From assembly GCA_034437275.1 (NCBI GenBank), contig DAOTUD010000013.1, positions 1-12,820 of the forward strand: a stretch of DNA of 12,820 bases. The letters run 5' to 3'. A program made the translations under genes and the position numbers. Below are positions 7,540 through 12,820 of this stretch, piece after piece. Positions within the stretch are counted from its first letter, which is position 1. Each line of letters starts with the position of its first letter. The notes beneath the pieces are model-generated. The model was not told the origin of the DNA. It saw nothing but the letters and a program-made list of their open reading frames with translations, and did not search any database. Source of the stretch: TC-15 sp034437275 (GTDB taxonomy: Bacteria; Chloroflexota; Anaerolineae; Aggregatilineales; Aggregatilineaceae).

Positions 7540-7689
7540 GAGCGTGTTATGAACTTACGCAGGCTGTTTACAGTGGATTTTTCCCATAAGTTTTATCCCT
7601 CCCCGTAAACGGAGAGGGACTTGCGCCCCCCTTTCTCCGCATACGGGGAAAGGGGTCGGGGGATAGGGGTAAAAGTACATAACAGCCTC
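7540..7689 (+). mobile_element. MITE-like element, copy 2 (complete, 150 bp)
   Basis: Bounded by TA at 7538-7539 and TA at 7690-7691. The left end GAGCGTGTTATGAACTT and the complement of the right end, GAGGCTGTTATGTACTT, match at 14 of 17 positions. Inside are two GC-rich hairpins: 7597-7618 (10-bp stem, loop AA, one mismatch) and 7628-7655 (12-bp stem, loop CATA, one G-T pair). It is shorter than copy 3 mainly because it lacks a block with CCCTAAAT before the first hairpin. It contains no ORF. The TA flanks and GAG terminus resemble IS5-type (IS427 group) or IS630/Tc1-type elements; the parent cannot be named from this window. Confidence 0.82.
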
Positions 7690-7696
7690 TACACAC

Positions 7697-7703
7697 AAGG
7701 AGG
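7697..7703 (+). promoter_or_regulatory. Strong Shine-Dalgarno of the folate operon
   Basis: AAGGAGG, 8 nt before the ATG at 7712 and only 7 bp beyond the right end of the element. An out-of-frame ATG at 7705 is too close to be the start. Confidence 0.75.
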
Positions 7704-7711
7704 CATGACTC

Positions 7712-8482
7712 ATGAAGCTGGAAGGCAAGATCGCGCTGGTCACCGGGGGTGCCCGCCGCGTCGGCAAGGCGATTGCACTGGCGCTGGCCGGGGAAGGCGC
7801 GAACATCATCTTACATTACGGGCGCTCGGAAAACGCCGCACAGGACACCGCGCGCGCGATCAAGTCGCGCGGCGTGGATGCGCACCCGATCCAGGCCGAC
7901 CTGCGGCACGCCGAAAACATCGCCGCCCTGTTCCAGACCGTGCAGGAGCAGTACGGCCACCTGGATGTGCTGGTCAACAGCGCGGCCAGTTTCGTCAAAG
8001 AGCCGTTCGACGCGATCACGCCCGATAGCTGGGCCGGGACGCTGCACACCAACCTGCGCGCGCCGTTCCTGTGCACGCAGCACGCCGCCTGCTTGATGCG
8101 CGCCGTCGAGCGCACCTCGCCCGCCGCCATCGTCAACATCACCGACCTGAGCGGCATCCAGGCCTGGCAGGGCTACACCCAGCACGGCGTCAGCAAAGCC
8201 GGGCTGATCCACCTGACGCAGCTCAGCGCCGCCGAACTGGGGCCGGATGTGCGCGTCAACGCCATCGCGCCGGGGGCCATCCTGCCGCCGCCCGGCGTCA
8301 GCGAACAGGATGCCCACTGGCAGCGCTTCGCGGAATACGTGCCGCTGCGCCGCACCGGCGATCCGTCCTTTGTGGCCGAAACCGTGCTGTTCCTGATCCA
8401 TAACGATTACATCACCGGCGTGCTGATCCCGGTCGATGGGGGCGAACACCTGATCGGCCCGGCGCTGCACGGCGTGCTTTAA
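7712..8482 (+). CDS. SDR-family pteridine reductase-like protein (FolM/PTR1 type)
   Basis: A 256-residue short-chain dehydrogenase/reductase. The nucleotide-binding motif is TGGARRVG (11-18); Arg in place of the last glycines is typical of pteridine reductases (FolM, PTR1) and suggests NADPH use. NSAAS at 89-93 replaces NNAG. Asp145 occupies the position of the usual SDR serine, as Asp181 does in PTR1, and Lys162 is in place. However, the expected catalytic Tyr four residues before the lysine is His158 (HGVSK). Family members reduce dihydropterins or dihydrofolate. Placement as first gene before folB (16 bp) and folK supports a role in folate or pterin metabolism. The start is fixed by AAGGAGG. 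Whether His158 supports catalysis is open. Confidence 0.83.
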   Translation: MKLEGKIALVTGGARRVGKAIALALAGEGANIILHYGRSENAAQDTARAIKSRGVDAHPIQADLRHAENIAALFQTVQEQYGHLDVLVNSAASFVKEPFDAITPDSWAGTLHTNLRAPFLCTQHAACLMRAVERTSPAAIVNITDLSGIQAWQGYTQHGVSKAGLIHLTQLSAAELGPDVRVNAIAPGAILPPPGVSEQDAHWQRFAEYVPLRRTGDPSFVAETVLFLIHNDYITGVLIPVDGGEHLIGPALHGVL

Positions 8483-8498
8483 GCAAGGGGAAAAAACC

Positions 8499-8864
8499 AT
8501 GTCCGACAAAATCATCGTCAAAGACCTGCTGCTGCGCGCGATCATCGGCCTCAACGACTGGGAGCGCGAGAAAAAGCAGGACGTGCTGATCAACCTGACG
8601 CTGTTCACCGACATGCACGCCGCCGGTGAATCCGACGATCCCGACGATATCCTGAACTACCGCACCATCACCAAAGCCATCATCCGTCATGTCGAGGACT
8701 CGTCCTACTACCTGGTCGAGGCGCTGGCCGCCGCGATCGCGCGCATCTGCGTGGTGGATCACGCGGCAGACCGGGCTATCGTGCGCGTGGAGAAACCCGG
8801 CGCGCTGCGTTTCGCCCAATCGGTTGGTGTGGAAATCGAGCGCACCCGCGATGACTTCACCTAA
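8499..8864 (+). CDS. folB: Dihydroneopterin aldolase
   Basis: A 121-residue protein of the usual FolB length. It cleaves 7,8-dihydroneopterin to 6-hydroxymethyl-7,8-dihydropterin and glycolaldehyde in the cytoplasm. The residues known in bacterial FolB are present: Glu22 in IIGLNDWERE, Tyr54 in LNYRTI, Glu74 in YLVEALA, and Lys99 in VRVEKPGALRF. AAGGGG lies upstream of the ATG. The gene sits 16 bp after the SDR gene and overlaps the next gene, folK, by 14 bp, so product passes directly to the next enzyme of the pathway and the genes are very likely co-transcribed and translationally coupled. The main alternative, a FolX-like epimerase of the same fold, is less likely given the folK neighbour. 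Confidence 0.92.
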   Translation: MSDKIIVKDLLLRAIIGLNDWEREKKQDVLINLTLFTDMHAAGESDDPDDILNYRTITKAIIRHVEDSSYYLVEALAAAIARICVVDHAADRAIVRVEKPGALRFAQSVGVEIERTRDDFT

Positions 8865-9381
8865 CCCGGTCTTCATCACCCTCGGCTCCAACATCACGCC
8901 GGAACGCCACCTACCGCAGGCTGCCGCCCGGCTCGCGGCGCGCTTCCCGACGCCGCACGCCTCGCGCGTGTATGCCAGCGTCCCGCTGGATGCCGGGGGC
9001 CAGCCGATCCCCGGCCAGGGCGCGTTTCTCAACGCGGCGCTGCTGGTGCACACCACCCTGCCGCCACTGCGCCTGAAATACGACCTGCTGCGCGCCATCG
9101 AGGCCGCGCTGGGCCGCGTGCGCACCGCCGACAAGTTCGCCGCGCGCACCATCGACCTGGACATCGCGCTGTACGGCGACCTGATCCTGGAGAGCACCGA
9201 CCCGCGCCTGCACCTGCCGGACCCCGACATCCTGACGCGGGCGCACGTCGCGCTGCCACTGGCCGACCTGGCCCCGGATTTCGTGCATCCGGCGACGGGC
9301 GACACGCTGGCGACTATCGCCGCGCCGTTCCGCGACCAGCCGGGCATCACCGTGCGCGAGGATATCGCGCTGCTGCCCTGA
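8851..9381 (+). CDS. folK: 6-hydroxymethyl-7,8-dihydropterin pyrophosphokinase (HPPK)
   Basis: A 176-residue protein that transfers pyrophosphate from ATP to 6-hydroxymethyl-dihydropterin, just before dihydropteroate synthase. Visible motifs are LGSN (11-14), GAFLNAAL (57-64), the ALGRVR segment, and ARTIDLDIALYGD, where Asp102 and Asp104 correspond to the two Mg2+-binding aspartates. The later HLPDPDILTRAHVALPLADLAP stretch matches the usual LPHP...R...PL..IAP block, but Asp124 stands where His (E. coli His115) is common. The ATG at 8851 lies inside the end of folB (14-bp overlap), with only a weak purine-rich site, suggesting translational coupling. No folP or folE is in the window. Confidence 0.92.
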   Translation: MTSPNPVFITLGSNITPERHLPQAAARLAARFPTPHASRVYASVPLDAGGQPIPGQGAFLNAALLVHTTLPPLRLKYDLLRAIEAALGRVRTADKFAARTIDLDIALYGDLILESTDPRLHLPDPDILTRAHVALPLADLAPDFVHPATGDTLATIAAPFRDQPGITVREDIALLP

Positions 9382-9433
9382 GCGCCGCCGGCGTGCTAAC
9401 CACACGTTCGTGGCTCTGCCGGAGCACGACAAC

Positions 9434-9462
9434 TTGTATTAGCGACAGTGTGATGCTATAGT
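9434..9462 (+). promoter_or_regulatory. Sigma70-type promoter with extended -10
   Basis: TTGTAT (9434-9439) and TATAGT (9457-9462) are exactly 17 nt apart, and TG sits one base before the -10 (TGCTATAGT). Transcription would start near 9469, giving a leader of about 83 nt before the proline-rich membrane protein. This is the best-formed promoter in the window. Confidence 0.7.
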
Positions 9463-9551
9463 CTCGAATACCTTGCCTATCATGCAAGCATCCCGCCAGG
9501 CCCCACGCGAATGAGAAGGGGGACCGGCGATCACACAAGGAGAGAAAGATA

Positions 9552-10322
9552 ATGAGTGAAGAAGAGAAAAAAACGCCCAAAGAACAACCGCAAAAATCCG
9601 ATAAGCCCGAACAGAAGACCCCGTCACCCCCACCGAGCCAGGGCAGCAGCCCGCCGGAATCGCCGGGGCAGGTCCAACCCCCGCCGAGCATGACGCCGCC
9701 CAAGACCGGCCAGTTCCCGCCCCCGCCGACCGGCGCCGCCCCGCCGCCCCCACCCGGGCAGCAGGGTCCGCCGCAGCAGCCGCAACAGCCAGGCCAGGCC
9801 AGGCCGCCAGGGCAACATCCCCCGCCGCCGCAGCAGCGCCAGTTCGACGTTGGCAACGTGACCGCGCAAGCACAGAAGGTCGTCAACGCCATCAGGCTGG
9901 ACCTGAACATCACGGTCAAGGTGCTGATCGTGTCGTTCTTGTCGGGGATTCTGGCCGCGCTGCTGGACCAGATTCTGGGTGTTCCGACTCCGCTGCTGGT
10001 CTTCAATTTCGGCTGGATGATCATGGCGCTCAACGGCCCGCTGTACAGCTTCTTCAAAGGCAAAGACGATATCGCCGGGCTGGTGATGAGCGCTGTCGCC
10101 GGGCTGCTGGCGTTTACCGTCTGGTTCCTGGTGCTGGAGATGATCGGCAGCGATGATTACAGCCCGTCCGATAGCTCCACCCAGGACGGGTTCAAGGTCT
10201 GGTTCAACCAGTTGAACATCCTCAAGACCGGGCTGGCTGGTATCCTGATGGGGATGCTGAGCTACGGCTGGTTCGTGCTGATGCGCCGCCTTCCAGAGAA
10301 AATCATCCCGATGAAAGACTGA
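9552..10322 (+). CDS. Proline-rich four-helix membrane protein, function unknown
   Basis: A 256-residue protein in two parts. Residues 1-95 are disordered and low-complexity: a charged Lys/Glu start followed by runs of Pro, Gln and Gly, with 34 prolines in 95 residues. Residues about 122-244 hold four hydrophobic segments (near 122-142, 147-167, 173-197 and 223-244), with an acidic, Ser-rich loop between the third and fourth. It ends in a basic tail (MRRLPEKIIPMKD). No signal peptide is seen, so the proline-rich part is probably cytoplasmic. I do not recognise a family; N-terminal Pro/Gln tails on small membrane domains are frequent in Chloroflexota and mycobacteria, but this gives no function. 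ATG follows AAGGAGAG at 9537-9544. It is monocistronic, between a strong promoter and a hairpin terminator. Confidence 0.78.
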   Translation: MSEEEKKTPKEQPQKSDKPEQKTPSPPPSQGSSPPESPGQVQPPPSMTPPKTGQFPPPPTGAAPPPPPGQQGPPQQPQQPGQARPPGQHPPPPQQRQFDVGNVTAQAQKVVNAIRLDLNITVKVLIVSFLSGILAALLDQILGVPTPLLVFNFGWMIMALNGPLYSFFKGKDDIAGLVMSAVAGLLAFTVWFLVLEMIGSDDYSPSDSSTQDGFKVWFNQLNILKTGLAGILMGMLSYGWFVLMRRLPEKIIPMKD

Positions 10323-10342
10323 GCGCACTGCCTGCACATCAC

Positions 10343-10376
10343 GACGGGGCGCGGCCTATACCGGCTGCGTCCCGTC
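10343..10376. terminator. Bidirectional hairpin between convergent genes
   Basis: GACGGGGCGCGGCC pairs with GGCTGCGTCCCGTC over 14 positions (12 Watson-Crick and two G-T) around the six-base loop TATACC. It lies between the stop of the proline-rich protein gene (10322) and the stop of ctaB (10409). The plus-strand side is followed by TTGGTTCCCC rather than a long T run, so the structure is clearer than the termination mechanism. Confidence 0.65.
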
Positions 10377-10408
10377 TTGGTTCCCCATGTGAATGAACTG
10401 CCGCCGCG

Positions 10409-11317
10409 CTACACCAGCACCGCCACACAGATCGCCAGCAGCACAATGCTCAGGTACAGGTTCGACACCTTGAAGACCTTCAGCGCACGCTGGCCGGTAT
10501 ACTGCGTGATCAGCCCGGCGGATTCGCGCGCCAGCCACAGCGTCGCCAGCGTGACGGGCACCAGATACAGCACGCCCAACGCAGGGTGCGCCGCCAGCAG
10601 CAGCCCAAACGCCCCCGTCAGCGCGCCATGCGCCAGCATCCAGAAGACCGCCCGCCGCCGCGCCACCACCACCGGCAGCATCGGCAGCCGCGCCCGCCGG
10701 TAATCCTCGCGGTAGACCAGCGCCAGGCTCCAGAAATGGATCGGCGACCACGTGAACAGCAGCAGCGCCAGCCCGATCACGCCCGGGTCGCGCCACGCGC
10801 CGACCGCTGCCCCGCCGCTGAGCACCGCCGCACTGCCCGCCGCCCCGCCGATCACCACGTTGAGCACGCTGCGCGGCTTGAGCCACAACGTGTAAATCCC
10901 CACGTAGATGAACGCCCCGGCCAGCAGAAAGACCGCCAGCGCCCGGTTCCCGGCCAGCAGCGCGATCGCGCTCGCCAGCGCGACCATCGCCAGCCCGACC
11001 GCCAGCACCCAGCCCGTGCGGAGCTGTCCGGACGCCAGCGGGCGACGATGGGTGCGGGTCATGTGCCGGTCCTTGTGGCGCTCGATGACCTGGTTCAGCG
11101 CCGACGCGCCCGCCGCCGACAGCGTGCCCGTCAGCACCAGCAGCCCGATCGCGCCCATGCCCGGCGCGCCGCCACTGCCCAGCATCGCCCCGCCCAGCGC
11201 CGCGAACAGCAGCAGCGTCACCACGCGCAGCTTGAACAGCACGACCAGCGCCGCCAACCACGCCCGTAACGATTGCGGGGCTTGTTTCTGCGATTCTAAT
11301 GTTGCAGCGGTTGCCAT
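10409..11317 (-). CDS. ctaB: Protoheme IX farnesyltransferase (heme O synthase)
   Basis: A 302-residue UbiA-superfamily membrane prenyltransferase that attaches farnesyl to heme B to make heme O, needed for heme-copper terminal oxidases. The first Asp-rich motif is NQVIERHKDRHMTRTHRRP (residues 75-93), with the extended M-x-R-T-x-x-R-P form specific to heme O synthases. The second region, YTLWLKPRSVLN (142-153), and the HFWSLAL...DYRRARLPMLPVV block (194 onward) also fit; ordinary family members have PPHFW where this has SPIHFW. About nine hydrophobic segments are present. ATG at 11317 is chosen: GGAG is 5 nt upstream, and the upstream ATG at 11365 lies before the predicted -10. No ctaA or oxidase subunit genes are adjacent, which is unusual but not rare. 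Confidence 0.93.
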   Translation of the reverse strand: MATAATLESQKQAPQSLRAWLAALVVLFKLRVVTLLLFAALGGAMLGSGGAPGMGAIGLLVLTGTLSAAGASALNQVIERHKDRHMTRTHRRPLASGQLRTGWVLAVGLAMVALASAIALLAGNRALAVFLLAGAFIYVGIYTLWLKPRSVLNVVIGGAAGSAAVLSGGAAVGAWRDPGVIGLALLLFTWSPIHFWSLALVYREDYRRARLPMLPVVVARRRAVFWMLAHGALTGAFGLLLAAHPALGVLYLVPVTLATLWLARESAGLITQYTGQRALKVFKVSNLYLSIVLLAICVAVLV

Positions 11318-11353
11318 AAACACTCCAGGGTCCTCGTGTATATTCTCCGCGAG

Positions 11354-11359
11354 ATTATA
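11354..11359 (-). promoter_or_regulatory. Perfect -10 box of ctaB
   Basis: TATAAT on the minus strand, about 36 nt before the ATG at 11317 and 30 bp from the element end at 11391. The -35 region is weak (GGGCTG at 17-nt spacing). Its position excludes the upstream ATG at 11365 as the start. Confidence 0.5.
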
Positions 11360-11390
11360 CGCCATCGCGCCGCCAACAGCCCACCGGCTA

Positions 11391-11558
11391 GAGCGTGTTA
11401 TGAACTTACGCAGGCTGTTTACGGTGTTTTTTTCCGCACGTTTTACCCCTCCCTAAATCCCTCCCCGTAAACGGAGAGGGACTTGCGCCTCCCCCCCCCT
11501 TTCTCCGCGTGCGGGGAAAGGGGTCGGGGGATAGGGGTAAAACGTGCATCACAGCCGC
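11391..11558 (+). mobile_element. MITE-like element, copy 3 (complete, 168 bp)
   Basis: Bounded by TA at 11389-11390 and TA at 11559-11560. The left end is GAGCGTGTTATGAACTT; the complement of the right end is GCGGCTGTGATGCACGT, a more diverged inverted repeat than in copy 2. A second inverted pair lies inside: GCACGTTTTACCCCT (11436-11450) and its exact complement (11533-11547). Between these are hairpins at 11459-11480 and 11496-11523, the second with a 12-bp stem including one G-T pair. A run of nine C's precedes the second stem; the other copies have about six. The element separates ctaB from the upstream minus-strand gene and touches that gene's stop codon. No ORF is present. Confidence 0.85.
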
Positions 11559-12505
11559 TAGCCGAACTCGTCCGGGTCGCGTGGATCGGCAGCGGCCAGC
11601 TCCGTCACCAGCGCGAAGATGCACACCCCGACCGCCACCCAGCCCAGGATGCGCTGCTCGTCCGTGCTGTAGGTTTCATCCAGGCCCTGGATAAACGACT
11701 GGCGCATCAACTCGACGATGAACTGCTCCATCAGTTCGGCTTCCCATTCGGAGTTCGCCTCGAACTCCAATTCGTCGAAAAGCTGCTCGTCCAGGTCCTC
11801 GGCGAGCGCGTCCCTGCTCCACTCCTGCCAGGCGTAGGGAAACGCCAGCAGCAGCGCCGCCAGCACGGTCATGACGATCACGGCCACGCGCGGGTTGAGC
11901 GCTTCGCTGGCGTACATCCACGCCAGGGCGGCCAGCGCCAGCGCCCCAATCGGCACCAGGATCAGCAGCCGGTCCACCGGGCGCACATACCCAAACCCGG
12001 TCCGGCCCAGCGCCATACTGGACAGGTCGAGCGTGAAGGGTTGGTTCCCATCGTGCCCGATCCAGATTTGAAAGGCGGTCACGTCCGAAATGCCGAGGTC
12101 CATCCAGGTGAAGACGAAAAAGCCCACCACCATGATCACGGCCAGGATCAACAGCGCCGTGCTGATGATGTAGCGCGCCCCGCCGCCGACGATGGCCGGC
12201 GCTCTGCGTGCGGCACGGCGGCGGCTGCGTGGGCTGCCGGGGATCGGGGCGAAGCCACCCGGCGGCTGGCCGGAACTGGTGGGGCCGGCCTCCTGGCGCG
12301 CGGACTGTGTGCCCGCCGCATCCGCTGCGCCCGATGGACTGCTGCCCGCTGCACCGGGCGGCGGCGCGATCTCGTCCAGCTTGGCTAACCATTTGCGCGC
12401 GGTCGGGTTGCCGGGCAGCCCCAGCAGCACCCGCCGCGCGGCGTCAAACTCGCGTTGGGTGATCAATTCGCGGGCGATGCGCAGTTGTTCGCGTTCGTCG
12501 ATCAT
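11558..12505 (-). CDS. Four-helix membrane protein with helical N-terminus and acidic loop, function unknown
   Basis: A 315-residue protein without a recognised family. Residues 1-47 form an amphipathic helical pair (EREQLRIARELITQREFDAARRVLLGL) resembling a single TPR-like unit. Residues 48-110 are a Pro/Ser/Gly/Ala linker ending in a basic patch (RSRRRAARRAP). Hydrophobic segments lie near 113-133, 179-199, 206-225 and 286-305. Between the third and fourth is a strongly acidic stretch (about 232-263). The tail is short and acidic. ATG at 12505 is chosen because the sequence before it in frame looks non-coding; AGGAAAGGG is upstream at a long 11-nt spacing. The TAG stop lies exactly at the boundary of the element. 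It is divergent from the CNNM gene. Confidence 0.74.
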   Translation of the reverse strand: MIDEREQLRIARELITQREFDAARRVLLGLPGNPTARKWLAKLDEIAPPPGAAGSSPSGAADAAGTQSARQEAGPTSSGQPPGGFAPIPGSPRSRRRAARRAPAIVGGGARYIISTALLILAVIMVVGFFVFTWMDLGISDVTAFQIWIGHDGNQPFTLDLSSMALGRTGFGYVRPVDRLLILVPIGALALAALAWMYASEALNPRVAVIVMTVLAALLLAFPYAWQEWSRDALAEDLDEQLFDELEFEANSEWEAELMEQFIVELMRQSFIQGLDETYSTDEQRILGWVAVGVCIFALVTELAAADPRDPDEFG

Positions 12506-12676
12506 GGCGGTGTATGCCCTTTCCTGCAATGAAGCCGCAGATACGGTAACTTTATGATAGTCGCAAACACCGCGCGCCGCCGTCCCAAAAACCGGGGGGA
12601 ATGTCCTCTGGATGGAAATGCCGGCCCCGGCACGACACACACCAGACACGCGGAGTCAACTGCCGGGGCAAAGCGT

Positions 12677-12682
12677 TATAAT
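12677..12682 (+). promoter_or_regulatory. Perfect -10 box of the CNNM-family gene
   Basis: TATAAT lies about 36 nt before the ATG at 12719, in a short AT-rich pocket. The hexamer at 17-nt spacing (AGTCAA, 12654-12659) is a poor -35. Confidence 0.5.
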
Positions 12683-12718
12683 CAAAATGTAAAACGGGAG
12701 CCAACTGAAAGAGAACCC

Positions 12719-12820
12719 ATGTCTGCAATTATACTGGAATTAGTCGTCCTGACCCTGCTGATCATACTCAACGGGATTTTTGCCATGTCGGAGCTGGCGG
12801 TGATGTCGGCCCGCAAGGCG
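12719..12820 (+). CDS. CNNM/DUF21 (HlyC/CorC) family transporter, N-terminal fragment
   Basis: Only the first 34 residues are inside the window. They form a hydrophobic helix (IILELVVLTLLIILNGIFA) leading into LNGIFAMSELAVMSARKA. LNG-x-FA-x-SE-x-A with a following S-x-RK is the well-known start of the CNNM (DUF21) membrane domain, normally followed by a CBS pair and a CorC/HlyC domain. Family members are linked to Mg2+ and Co2+ export; the older hemolysin name is not a demonstrated function. The ATG follows a purine stretch (AAAGAGAA) and a TATAAT box. The gene is complete only if the reading frame continues beyond the window. Confidence 0.88.
   Translation, partial: MSAIILELVVLTLLIILNGIFAMSELAVMSARKA

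Noticed and set aside
7540..7689. Tetrahydrofolate or other riboswitch upstream of the folate operon
   Set aside because: The structured leader is the repeated element also present at two unrelated loci, so it is not a gene-specific aptamer.
8412..9350. 312-residue minus-strand open frame across folB and folK
   Set aside because: folB and folK have all catalytic residues on the plus strand; the opposite frame shows no domain.
9382..9416. Intrinsic terminator after folK
   Set aside because: Only a short imperfect stem (CCAC/GTGG) is present with no T run; too weak to annotate.
11391..11558. CRISPR repeat or small RNA gene
   Set aside because: The copies are kilobases apart without spacers, and they have terminal inverted repeats and TA flanks, which fit a mobile element better.

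Overview
The window is GC-rich and densely coded, with 12 protein genes (the last cut by the window edge), no rRNA or tRNA genes, and three copies of a small TA-flanked inverted-repeat element. The predicted proteins suggest a Chloroflexota (Anaerolineae-like) bacterium. They include very large GT-C-type membrane proteins ending in a beta-rich domain, alanine/proline-rich small membrane proteins of unknown function, a folate cluster led by a pteridine-reductase-like SDR, and a heme O synthase that implies aerobic respiration. The lineage is an inference from protein style, not from a marker gene.

Left part (1-6800): a truncated element copy, then a flippase-like integral membrane protein (LPG-synthase transmembrane family) on the plus strand. 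Its 3' end overlaps by 14 bp a convergent minus-strand set that reads, in transcription order, 799-aa GT-C-like membrane protein -> GT2 polyprenyl-phosphate-type glycosyltransferase -> 657-aa PMT/ArnT-like glycosyltransferase. The two large proteins have different membrane halves but the same kind of C-terminal domain. The likely logic is that GT2 loads a sugar on polyprenyl phosphate, the carrier is flipped, and the GT-C enzymes transfer the sugar outside the membrane. The acceptor is unknown.

Middle (6798-9381): an orphan helical-repeat protein, a second element copy, then the operon pteridine reductase-like SDR - folB - folK for tetrahydrofolate precursor synthesis. The element sits between a plausible promoter and the operon's Shine-Dalgarno sequence, so it probably forms most of the mRNA leader. 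The SDR has Asp and Lys at the pteridine-reductase catalytic positions but His where Tyr is expected.

Right part (9382-12820): a proline-rich four-helix membrane protein behind the best promoter in the window, and a strong bidirectional hairpin terminator. Next come heme O synthase (ctaB) on the minus strand and a third element copy inserted exactly at the TAG stop of the next minus-strand gene, a four-helix membrane protein of unknown function. Last is the start of a CNNM/HlyC-CorC family gene.

No defence system, CRISPR array, prophage or integrase was found. The most unusual signals are the element family with its precise insertion positions, the shared C-terminal domain of the two glycosyltransferase-like proteins, and the altered catalytic triad of the SDR.
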